A stretch of DNA of 64,000 bases from Shinisaurus crocodilurus. Lineage: Eukaryota; Chordata; Lepidosauria; Squamata; Shinisauridae. The position numbers and the translations under genes are program-made. Position 1 is the first letter of the stretch. Each line of letters opens with the position of its first letter. The DNA lies in contig CM037877.1 in the NCBI GenBank assembly GCA_021292165.1, positions 161,235,580 through 161,299,579 of the forward strand, read 5' to 3'. Of this stretch, positions 55,157 to 64,000 are shown in pieces. The notes beneath the pieces are model-generated. The model was not told the origin of the DNA. It was given only the letters and a program-made list of their open reading frames with translations, and searched no databases.

Positions 55157-56273
55157 CAGTAATACCTTGGATTACGAGCATAATTCGTTCCAGAACCATG
55201 CTTGTAATCCAAAACACTCGCATATCAAAGCGAGTTTTCCCATTAGAAATAATGGAAACTCAGATGATTCGTTCCACAACCATTTACTTACTGCTTTGCT
55301 GGTTCCCTGGCAGGGAGCCCCATGGAGGGAGCCTGCAAAGCAGTGATTAAATGGTACGTGGAGGGCAGGCACGGCGCAGCCACTCACTCTGCAGGTGCCT
55401 CGCGCGCTGCCATGCCAGCTCCCGGGCAGGGAAGCAGCACGGCAGCGCGCAAGGTGCCCGCAGCGCGAGTGGCCGCGCCTCTGTGCCAGGGAGCCGGCAA
55501 AGCACTTTGCCAGCTCCCTGCCAGGGAGCTGCATGGAGGCATTCCCGCTGCTCCCTACCTATTCCAGAGCAGCAAGGGACGTGACGGGACCAGCGATAGC
55601 AGCGCGGGCAGCTCGCAGAGAGGCGAGCCCCCGCTGGAAGAGGCAGGGAGCAGCGGGAACGCCTCCACGCAGCTCCCTGGCAAAGTTCCACACAGCTCCC
55701 TGGCGAGTAAAGCGGCAGCGCGAGGCGCAGGCAGAGCGAGCGGCTGCTCACTCGCCTCCATTGGGCTCCCTGACAGGGAGCCCAATGGAGGCATGGCACG
55801 GCCTCTCGCTCTGTGTGTGCCTCGCGCTGCCGCTTTGCCGGCTCCCAGGCAGGAAGCAGGCAAAGCAGCAGCGCGAGGCGCACACAGAGCGAGCGACGCG
55901 GCTCCCTCGCCTCATCTCCATGGGGTGCTTTGCTGGCTCCCGGGCAGGGAGCCAGCGCAGCGGTGCAAGGCGCCGCCGCAGGGGCACAAGGCGCCCGCAC
56001 AGCGAGCGGCCTCACTTCCATGGGGCTCCCAGGCAGGGAGCCGGCGCAGCAGCGCGAGGCGCCCGCAGAGTGAGCGGCTGCGCCTCGCCTCCATGGGGCT
56101 CCCTCCCGGCTAGGCAAAGCCGGGGAGCTGGCACTTTAAGTGCTAGTCGGGGGCACAGCGTGTGGCTCGTGTTCCGAGACATGCTCGTCCTCCAAATCGA
56201 AACAAATGATAAAATTTTGCTCGTTTTACGAGAAGCTCGTATACCGAGTTACTCGTAATCCGAGGTATTACTG
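55157..56273. mobile_element. Tigger-like element with GC-rich repetitive core
   Basis: 1,117 bp, CAGTAATACCTTGGATTACG ... CGTAATCCGAGGTATTACTG, TA on both sides. Left 130 bp and right 130 bp are typical of the family. The core (about 55300-56115) is GC- and CpG-rich, with repeated units built round GGCTCCC-GGCAGGGAGCC palindromes, GCGCGAGGCGCCCGCA and CTCCATGGGGCTCCC. Frames up to 287 codons on both strands result from the lack of AT-rich stops; none shows a domain or transposase motif. Confidence 0.88.
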
Positions 56274-56454
56274 TATTCTACTTTGAGTGTATGCTCCAGA
56301 CGCCAAATCACTCTTAAAGAACCACAGAACCTGAGGGTTCTCCAGGTTTGCTTTTGTTTCGTTTTACTGTACCTGTAACAGCAGCCTGGGGTGGGTGGGT
56401 GCTGCCACCTCACATTGTTCTTAACACCTTGTTTTAAAAGCCTGTAGGGTAAGG

Positions 56455-56690
56455 TGCTATTATAGCTCAGTGGATGAGCCCATGCTCTGCATATATAAGA
56501 TCCCAGATTCAGTTTCCATCATCTCCAGTTAAAAGGATCAGGTGCCAGGAAATGGGGAAGACCTCTGCTTGAGACCTGGGAGAGTTTCTGCCAATCAGAG
56601 CAGGCGATACTGTCTTAGATGGACCAACGACTCTGATTCTGCATAAGACAGCTTCAGATGTTAAGCTACTGTGCCCAGCATGGCAGGCAA
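56455..56690 (+). mobile_element. tRNA-Ala-like SINE
   Basis: TATAGCTCAGTGGATGAGC (box A) and AGATTCAGTTTCC in the box B position, then CATCTCCAGTTAAAAGGATC, GGGAAGACCTCTGCTTGAG and ACAGCTTCAGATG. Companion of 12115-12292. Arms of the cloverleaf are lost, so no functional tRNA. Confidence 0.8.
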
Positions 56691-56949
56691 CTTGAAGTGG
56701 GGCAAATAAATATATGACACCATGTTACACTTTTGTTGTTGTTTCTGAGAAAGACATGGGGAAGACATGGGTCAATGACCTCCATGCATCCTGCACAATT
56801 TCTACTTAGGATTTAACATACATTAATCAAGTAGGGAGAGTTTTTCCCATCAATTTACCATCGTCACATGAAAAGCTTCACTCATGTCATATCTGCAAGT
56901 CAGGCTGTTCTTAAAAGCACAGGAGTAAGGTACGGTAAGTAAGACCTTA

Positions 56950-57951
56950 GCATCAGCTAAGGATAGTGTGTCTCCTCTGAATAAATGCCTGGAGGCAGTA
57001 ATGGGCTGGATGAGGGAAAACAAACTGAAATTGAATCCAGACAAGACGGAGGTGCTTGCTGTCAAAGGCCACAACCTGGGTTTGGAGGTATGTCAACCAG
57101 TTCTGGATGGGGTTACACTCCCCCTGAAAGACTGTGTTCGCAGCTTAGGGGTGCTCCTGGATCCGTCGCTCCAAATGACATCCCAGATAGATGCGACGGC
57201 TAGGAGTGCCTATTATCAGCTTCGGCTGATACGCCAGCTGCGCCCCTTCCTAGAGTTGGAAGACCTAAAGACGGTAGTGCACGCACTGGTAACTTCGAGG
57301 CTCGACTTCTGTAATGCGCTGTACATAGGGCTACCTTTATACCTAGTCCGGAAACTTCAATTAGTGCAAAATATGGCAGCCAGACTGGTTGCTGGTACAC
57401 CTAGGGGTGCCCACATCACACCAGTTTTAAAAGCACTCCACTGGCTGCCAATCAGTTTCCGGGCGAAGTATAAAGTGTTGGTTATTACCTTTAAAGCCCT
57501 ACATGGTTTGGGTCCAGGCTACCTACGGGATCGCCTTCTCCCGTACAATCCACCCCGCACACTTAGGTCCTCTGGGAAGAATCTGCTTCAGTCAGCCAAA
57601 ACTAGGCTGACTAGCATTACCCAGAGGACCTTCTCTTCTGCTGCTCCCAGATTATGGAATGGCCTGCCGGAGGAGATACGTCAACTTGTCAGTCTTTTGG
57701 ACTTTAAAAAAGCCATAAAGACTGAACTCTTCTGGCAGGCCTATCCGGCGGAATTTTAGGATGTTTTAAAGATGTTTTAAGGATGTTTTTAAGATGTTTT
57801 AAGATGTTTTTAGGATGTTTTAAGATGTTTAATAGTATATATTGTGTTGTTTTAGTTTAGGTATTTTATATTTTCTGTTGTTCCCCGCCTCGATCTGGAT
57901 GGAGAGGCGGGTAATAAATAAAATATTATTATTATTATTATTATTATTAAG
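56950..57951 (+). mobile_element. L2-clade LINE 3' end, sister of 23443-25302
   Basis: One frame of about 263 codons without stop encodes the RT C-terminal part (MRENKLKLNPDKTEVLAVKG, RSLGVLLDPSLQMTSQID, RKLQLVQNMAARLVAG, APRLWNGLPEEIRQL). 3' UTR of GATGTTTTAAG repeats, TCCCCGCCTCGATCTGG and an ATT microsatellite. Nearly identical to the 24.3-25.2 kb part of the other copy, but without its frameshift at 24530. Confidence 0.92.
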
Positions 57952-57954
57952 CAA

Positions 57955-58870
57955 CGAGGAAAGTAGGAGAGCAACTTCTATATGTTGAATTCTATCTTTA
58001 TTGATAATTTCCAAAATTTTACCTGTGTTAGAACCTAAGCTAATGGGCACAAAATTTCCTGGCTTCTCCTGGATCCACCCCCTTTTTTTAAAAAAAAGAT
58101 CCAATTTTACAAATTGCGTATTTTTCTTAGAAGTTCAACAATTTTACACTTGAGTTCTTCAAGAATTCTCATATAAATGAAATCCAGATCCAGTGTCTTG
58201 TTAATTTTTAACTTGTCAATTAGTCCTAGAACCTCAGCTCGTGTCACCTCTTAGTTCTTGAAATGCCTCTTCTGAAAAAAGTGATTTGGGTAAGTATATC
58301 TGCCTAATGTCTGCTGCAGATGTCCTTCAATAATCCTTGTATACCCCTGTTGTCTAATGAACTAACTGTGTCCATGGCTGGTTCCGTCCTTGAAAGGTTT
58401 TTATGATTTGGTTTTGTTTTTAGCAATATGCTCCTCACATTTTTTTTTCTTTTTTATTGCATGATTGCAGGAATTTGTGCTCTTTTTCCAATCCTTAGAC
58501 TACTTAGAAGAAGCCTTCTTGCTTTTTATAGCTGCATTGACTTTGCTTGTTAACCATGCTGGCATCCTCTTGGATGTTTTTGACCTTCTAATCTGCAGTG
58601 TATAGTGTAGCTGAGATTCCCTCATAGTGACTTTAAATAACCATGCATCCTGCAGACTTCAGACCTTCCTGACTCTCCCTTTCAACTTACCGGTACCTTT
58701 AACTAGTCCCTTTCTTTTTGTGCAATTTTCCGGTGAATCTTTAACATCTCTTTAAACAGATGTTCTTATCTTCATTACCAGGTTCTACTTCATCTCTGCT
58801 TTGAGGACCTGAAACATTTACCTCATCATTCTGAAAGGACGAGTCATCCCAAATCAGATGCTCCCCAGTT
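57955..58870 (-). mobile_element. CR1 LINE ORF2 fragment, reverse
   Basis: The minus-strand frame at 58104-57955 reads FFKKRGWIQEKPGNFVPISL, then SNTGKILEIINKDRIQHIE, matching the start of CR1 RT (KKGxKxDPGNYRPVSLTSIPGKIME). Further right, TTGACTTTGCTTGTTAACCATGCTGG and GCAATATGCTCCTCA are the antisense of the CR1 linker before RT. Decayed. Confidence 0.8.
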
Positions 58871-59054
58871 TTTGTCCCCCAGAAAACAAGCGTTCAAGAC
58901 TCTTAAAGGGTTACTGTATAACAGACTGATCTGGAAGGTTTCACTCTCAGCTGAGGATAGGGATAAAGTAAATTTTAAATACCACTTGGAGCTCGCAACT
59001 CAATAGTGGTTAAATAGATAAGACACAGAGCTTAACACGTCAGGGCTAAACTAA

Positions 59055-59448
59055 GGGAATGATCCTATGGCCCCCAGACATTGTCATCAGGTTCCCAGGT
59101 CTGAGGTTGGAGACAATGCTCCAATCTCAGAGCTGCGAATTGGAGCTCCTACTCCCTCCCTCGCACCCTCATAGCCAGCGTGGAACGAATTGCACCAAGG
59201 TCGGGAAAGTGACCTTGGAGAGGGATTAAAGGGGGCGGGGAGGGGAAGAGACTAGGGCAGACAGGATATGAGGTATTCTGAAGCTGCTCTAGCCTCCTTC
59301 AGATAGCCGAAAAAGGCCTTCTAGTGAAAATGCAGAATGGGAGGAGCAGAGGGGCAAAGATCACTTCCACTGCTCCTCCCGCTCTGCATTGGATGAGCAT
59401 GAGTCCCCAAGTTTGGAGGCTTATGCTCATCTCCATAGAATTGCACCC
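59055..59448. mobile_element. PIF-Harbinger-like MITE, complete
   Basis: 394 bp, GGGAATGATCCTATGGCCC ... CTCCATAGAATTGCACCC, with TAA on both sides. Interior words shared with 51200-51997. Confidence 0.75.
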
Positions 59449-59459
59449 TAAACGTTCTT

Positions 59460-61255
59460 GTAATCACGCTTAGCTGAACTATGAATGATTGGTTTATTTA
59501 CTCCAGAGTAAGCACACATGGCCCCAATTCAGACTGGGACCATGGCACTCCAGGAGGGGTATTTTTAAGTTCCCCACCTGTTTTTGTCCCAAAATTCTAC
59601 CCGATTAAAAAAGCACCTCTTTTGATTCCAATGGAGACTTTCTTCTTTTTTTTAACCCTCCTGCGAAGGGGGGGGGGGGAGGAATGGAATTTCAGGGGGG
59701 AAATTGGTGCAGGAGAAAGCTTAACCTTCCTTTCGTGAAGCACCGCGGTCACAATCCAAATGGGGACCACACGCACTTACAGGAGAATACAGAAAACAAT
59801 CATGCCTAGCTCCACTATGTGCGATTGGGAGAACGTTTAGTTGGCCTCCGTGATCCATGGGAAACGGAGGCATATTGTCTTGTACCATCAACTGTATAAC
59901 TGGGAAGCAGGGATGGGGAGTCGCTTTTATTATTTAAAAAAAAATCTCCAGAAACCTTTCAATAAACAATCAATGACCCCCCAAAAATGGAAGAAGCAGA
60001 GCATTATGTACCAAGAATCTGCTTTAAGGCTTTCAGAAGAGAAATCTGAGGGAAATGCACACCCACACACAGTTAGCCTGTTGACTCCGGGCTGTATTAA
60101 ACCACACAAAGGGAGAGTCATCACAAGCTTTTGGTGTTGCATGGATTCCGAGCAGGTAGGAGTATCTTGAACATTTTCTCCTAGGTTGACCGAAAGGAGC
60201 AAGGGAAGAAGTCTCTATATCCTTGGCAACTGTCACCACCTCAGGGAAATCCACTTCACATGCTGATAACTAATGATCTAAAGAAAAACACACTGGCGTA
60301 AACCATGGCCCTTTGTGATTTTGTAAATGAGAACCACAATTTTCTGTAAAGGAAAATTGGCTTGTGAGGTGAGAGCTCTGACAGGAAGAGCAGGAACAAA
60401 ATAACTATCAATAGCAATTTCTAGTTCATTATGCTGAGCCTTCCCTGGAGGCCATTTCTGTTGTATTTCCTTGTTCTCATTGCTCCTTGCTTGTTTGAAC
60501 AGACACAGACTGCCCTGCTTAATTCCCTCATAAGCAGTTTTCCCCCCCTATTGGGAAAAATAACCTGCCATTTTGAGGGAAAAGGAAAACAATTTGTGCG
60601 TGAATTCAATCAGTTAGGTTGCTGATTAGAATAAATAATGGGATTAGAACTGGAACTGAACTTACAGGAACAAACTGGTATCACACGTAAATTAAACATT
60701 GCCTCTCTGTTGTTATGGTCTTAAATTGTTGCCATTTCTCTATTTTAAATCATGTTAAATTGTTGTATCTCTTTTACCTGGACTGCTGGGCTGGCCTAGG
60801 GTGTGCTTAGTTTAAAATATTACATGTTGTATTGCACTTTTTAATTGTTGTTATGATGCCGATTGTGAAATGACTTGAGAGGGCTTCTGCTCTGAAAGGT
60901 GGCATAAAAGTCACTGAAATAAATAAAGTGTTGTTTTCAATATGTCCGTCCACCAACAGAATGGCATCCATCGGCAGAGTCGCCCTTCCCCCCCCGCCCC
61001 CACCCCCAAATCTGCTCTCAAGAATTGGGGAACGCTCCAGAGCAGATTTCAGGGGAGGCATGTGGAGCTGCAGGGGAGGGAGAACGGAAAGGGACAGTCC
61101 GCTCCTCGCGCAACATTGGATGTCACCCAAGGAAATAAGAATGCCACAACAACTCTGCACATAAAAGCATGGCAACAGATACCCATTTTTTTCAGCTTCC
61201 TATCGATAGTTGGATACGGGGGCTCGTCCACGGCATTTTATTTACCAAGTGACAT
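59460..61255. other. PLPPR5 intron 1, mostly unassigned
   Basis: A poly-G run lies at 59669-59678. A worn LINE-like tail (GCTTCTGCTCTGAAAGGTGGC ... CACTGAAATAAATAAAG, 60880-60930) is possible. No exon found. Confidence 0.35.
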
Positions 61256-61258
61256 GTA

Positions 61259-62023
61259 CCGTATTTTCCGGCGTATAAGACAACTTTTTAACCCTCGAAA
61301 ATCTGTTCAAAAGTCGGGGGTCGTCTTATACGCCGGGTCGTCTTATACGCCGGTTCCCCCCGCCCGCCGCCGCCGCTGCCACTGCTGGACCTCCACCTAC
61401 CTTTCCCCCGCCCTGGCCGCCGCCTCCTCCGAAGAGGAAGTGACGCGATGGAAACCCCACACTCTGTTTTTGGCCGGGGAAAACCAGGGCAACAGGGCTG
61501 TTTAAGCCCTGTTGCCCTGGTTCCTCCCGCCAAAACAGAGCGCGGGCGGGGCTCCGGAAGCAGCGCGGAGAAGGTAGGTGGTGGGGTTCCGGCGGCGCGG
61601 GGGCGGCGCGGAGAAGGTAGGTGGTGGGGTTCCGGCGGCGTGGGCGGGCGCGGAGAAGGTACCGGTAGGTGGTGGGGTTCCAGCGGGGGCGGCGGCGCGG
61701 GGGCGGGCACAGCGCAGAGAAGGTAGGTGGTGGGGTTCCGGCGGTGCGGGGGCGGGGACGGGCGCAGAGAAGGTACCGGTAGGTGGTGGGGTTCTGGCGG
61801 CGGCAGCAGCGCGTGGGCGGGCGTGTGGGCAGCGCGAAGAAGGTACCAGTAGGTGGTGGGGTTCCGGCGGCGGCGGCGGCAGCGCAGGGGCGGGCGTGGG
61901 GGCGGCGCGGAGAAGGTAGGTGGTGGGGTTCCGGCAGGGGGGGTTCTCAGATCTCGCTCGCTAACTGGAAAAGTTGGGAGTCGTCTTATACAGCCCAGTC
62001 GCCTTATATGCCGGAAAATACGG
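61259..62023. mobile_element. TcMar-like MITE with GC-rich minisatellite core
   Basis: 765 bp with terminal inverted repeats CCGTATTTTCCGGCGTATAA and CCGGAAAATACGG, flanked by TA. Subterminal GTCGTCTTATACGCCGG words occur three times. The core (about 61565-61940) repeats GAGAAGGTAGGTGGTGGGG, then TTCCGGCGGCG with GGGGGCGGGCGC, at 40-60 bp spacing, eight times or so. A palindrome (AACCAGGGCAACAGGGC / GCCCTGTTGCCCTGGTT) sits at 61484-61521. Frames of 90-260 codons on both strands are by-products. Confidence 0.85.
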
Positions 62024-62029
62024 TAACTA

Positions 62030-62940
62030 ACATATATAAACCGGTATAACACAACTACGTTTAATAAGGTCAAAATGTGGGTTGCATGTCAGCTGCATTT
62101 GCTGTGATAAAATTATCACTGGCAATATAAGATGGCCATAAAATTCCCTTTATGAGCAGCGATTAGGTAGATGGTAAACCAGTTCTTCATATGATAGACA
62201 TTCAGCCTTACAGATAATAATTTGCAGGTGATCGCCTGATCCCTGTTCCACTCAACTTTTCTGTTCTTGCCGTACTGCCATGAGATACTAGAATTGCCAT
62301 ACAATTCAAGGCACCTGCCTCAGCTGTAGTGGAGGGGGGGGGGGAAACAACCCACACTTTCCGTTTCCATCTCTAAAATGTAGCATAATGTTATTAAGGA
62401 GTATACACATTAAAGGGGGTGTTTATTTCTGCCATTCTTTCTACCTTGAAGAGCCACTAACCTTTTAGGGCAGAAACAGTACTTAAAGCTTATACCTGAC
62501 TCTACGCCTGTGTCCAGGCAAGGAAAAACAGAAATATCTACTTCTGTGGAGCGAGTTCATGAATAAATACCTTGCCATCTCTCCACTGAGACATACACAG
62601 GAATACATTCGCTAATTAATTGGCAAAAAAAAGTACAGAAGGTATGAACGAAGGAGCAGCCTTAGGCTGTTCTTTCCTATACCTCTGCTTCCTGTGCAAG
62701 CAAGCAGCAGTAAAGCACATTAAGCTCTTCAGACTACCCATGCATGAGGATGTCGCCCGAGTGTTATCATATCCAATATTCTCTTAGGATGGTATCGCTC
62801 CATGTTCCTCACCTACTCAGACCTATGATTTTAAAGCCATGCTGTAGATCTCCACGAGTTGCAGAACTCAGCATGAATAAGTCATACATTTTACCATCAT
62901 GTCACACAGATGTGCTGTTATGGAAGCCAAACGGTCTATG
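62030..62940. other. PLPPR5 intron 1, nothing recognised
   Basis: No gene, SINE or MITE ends seen. G-run at 62333-62344. Confidence 0.35.
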
Positions 62941-62942
62941 AT

Positions 62943-63085
62943 GGGGATAGGCAACCTGGTGCTCTCCAGATGTTTTGGGAAACTCCCATCGACCCCAGCC
63001 AAGATAGCAAATAGTCAGGTATTATGGGAATTGTAGTCAAAAACATCTGGCGGGCTGCGCACCACATTTCCTATCCTGGCCTATG
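62943..63085. mobile_element. hAT-like palindromic MITE
   Basis: GGCAACCTGGTGCTCTCCAG and GATGTTTTGGG at the left; GTAGTCAAAAACATCTGGCGG and TTTCCTATCC at the right. Same family as 11852-11987, worn. Confidence 0.65.
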
Positions 63086-63369
63086 GTCAGCTGTTCACAC
63101 GGAACAAATGTATTCTAGATAGGTACTCAATATCAATTTCCTTTGCAATGCAAAGTCAAACATCGAACAATTTTTAAATGGTTCCTTCGCTGCAGCTATT
63201 ATACCAATAGCTAATACAGAAAGGCACAAATGCTGTATTTATTATTTTTTTCAAAAATGTATGGATTGAGAATTCTCATTTGAACATCAAAAATTAAAAC
63301 ATTTGCATACATAATCAGTGAAAGGATAAACGTTACCACTAGTTTGGAATTTCAGTAGAGTCTCTTGAA

Positions 63370-63590
63370 CATCTTGTAACTGCCATGAACTCACTAGGTA
63401 GCTTTAGGCAAGGCACTCTCTCTCAGCCTCAGTCCCCCCATCCGCAATATGGGGGACAATAATGGTGATTATTGTAAGTTGTAAGGATTACAACTAGATA
63501 TTATTGTAAGTTGTAAGGATTACAACTAGATACTGCATGTAAAGTGTTTTAAACACTTGAAAGCACTATGCAAATGTTAAGTCACTCCTT
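63370..63590 (+). mobile_element. MIR-like SINE core with internal 32-bp duplication
   Basis: AACTCACTAGGTAGCTTTAGG, CACTCTCTCTCAGCCTCAG, then TGCATGTAAAGTGTTTTAAAC and AAAGCACTATGCAAATG: the core and tail wording of MIR. ATTGTAAGTTGTAAGGATTA occurs at 63471 and 63503. Confidence 0.7.
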
Positions 63591-63639
63591 CTAATAGCAA
63601 ACTCAGGTGGTGAGTGCTGACAGGATTGCAGCCAAAACC

Positions 63640-63960
63640 AGGCCACTGAGAAGCAAGTCATCATCATCAGGCGATCACTCGTGACCGAGTAAGATTGTCT
63701 TCCGGGATAAAAGGAGGAAATTCTAAAGAAGATTGTGTAGACTCTAGCGATGGGTCCGTAAGTGACTGTGGAGGCCAATTCTAGATCCACACAGCTTCCC
63801 ACAGTGAGGACACAGGTTACCAGATAGAAGATGGTCCTGTAAAGGATTCATTTGACGTGCTTTTCGCTTAGCACGTTTCTCCCTTTCACCTTGCACTCGG
63901 GCTTCTTCAAAGTCCATGGAACCTTTGTGAAAGGCCAACCTCCATTTAGATCGTTCATGG
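63640..63960 (-). mobile_element. LINE 3' fragment encoding a C2H2 finger (copy 2)
   Basis: Minus-strand frame: EEARVQGEREKRAKRKARQM, then SGNLCPHCGKLCGSRIGLHS and HLRTHR before the stop. Cys and His spacing fits one zinc finger. The 3' end continues to CGAGTGATCGCCTGATGATG and a TGA repeat. Inverted, close copy of 6193-6480; here the Arg/Lys-rich stretch is unbroken. Confidence 0.65.
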
Positions 63961-64000
63961 GCCAGAGCTTCCCAGTTTTCGATGTTTATATTGCATTTTT

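Noticed and set aside
55322..56258. Three or more open frames of 250-290 codons on both strands
   Set aside because: All overlap in a GC-rich repetitive transposon core, are low in complexity and contain no transposase or other motif.
56455..56530. Possible tRNA-Ala gene
   Set aside because: Only box A and a poor box B are kept, the acceptor arms do not pair, and a SINE body follows.
61288..62073. 261-codon minus-strand frame and plus-strand Gly-rich frames
   Set aside because: They translate a minisatellite in a MITE; Pro/Arg or Gly/Ala repeats follow from the DNA repeat.
46417..64000. First coding exon of PLPPR5
   Set aside because: No minus-strand sequence with the expected N-terminal membrane segment and donor; the GC-rich blocks here are transposon cores.

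Overview
The window looks like one large vertebrate locus in a squamate-like reptile genome. That assignment is an inference from three things: the mix of CR1, L2, L1 and DIRS retrotransposons; MIR-like CORE-SINEs and tRNA-Ala-like SINEs; and dense hAT, Tigger/mariner and PIF-Harbinger MITEs. I see no prokaryotic genes, operons, CRISPR arrays or free-standing RNA genes. The only host gene I can support is PLPPR5 (phospholipid phosphatase-related protein 5, PRG-5), on the minus strand.

Four consecutive internal coding exons of PLPPR5 are present with correct splice signals and matching phases: 46416-46284, 44028-43778, 6016-5840 and 4397-4278 (exons 2-5, assuming one upstream coding exon). The first coding exon must lie to the right of the window. 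The conserved last exon was not found and probably lies to the left. Introns are about 2.3 kb, 37.8 kb and 1.4 kb. The encoded segment shows that the three lipid-phosphatase motifs have lost their catalytic residues, as is known for this family.

Almost everything else is transposon-derived. 1-4.2 kb: a decayed L2, MITEs and a 5S-rRNA/CR1 chimeric SINE. 6-43.8 kb (the giant intron): L2, CR1 and L1 LINEs, SINEs, many hAT MITEs with visible 8-bp target duplications, a degenerate tandem repeat near 13.4-13.8 kb, a nearly complete DIRS tyrosine-recombinase retrotransposon (17.1-23.1 kb) flanked by identical 138-bp repeats, and a young L2 with a 583-codon open RT frame nested in a hAT element (41.0-43.3 kb). 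44-64 kb: a second 5S/CR1 SINE, Tigger-like MITEs (two abut and share one TA; one has a GC-rich 0.8 kb core), a solo LTR inside a Harbinger MITE, CR1 and L2 fragments, and a TA-flanked MITE with a GC-rich minisatellite core.

The most notable observations are the DIRS element with its inverted ends, internal complementary region and long flanking repeats; the identical 94-bp and 138-bp blocks out of order around it, which suggest a recent rearrangement or an assembly join; and the 5S-headed SINE with a CR1-type tail.
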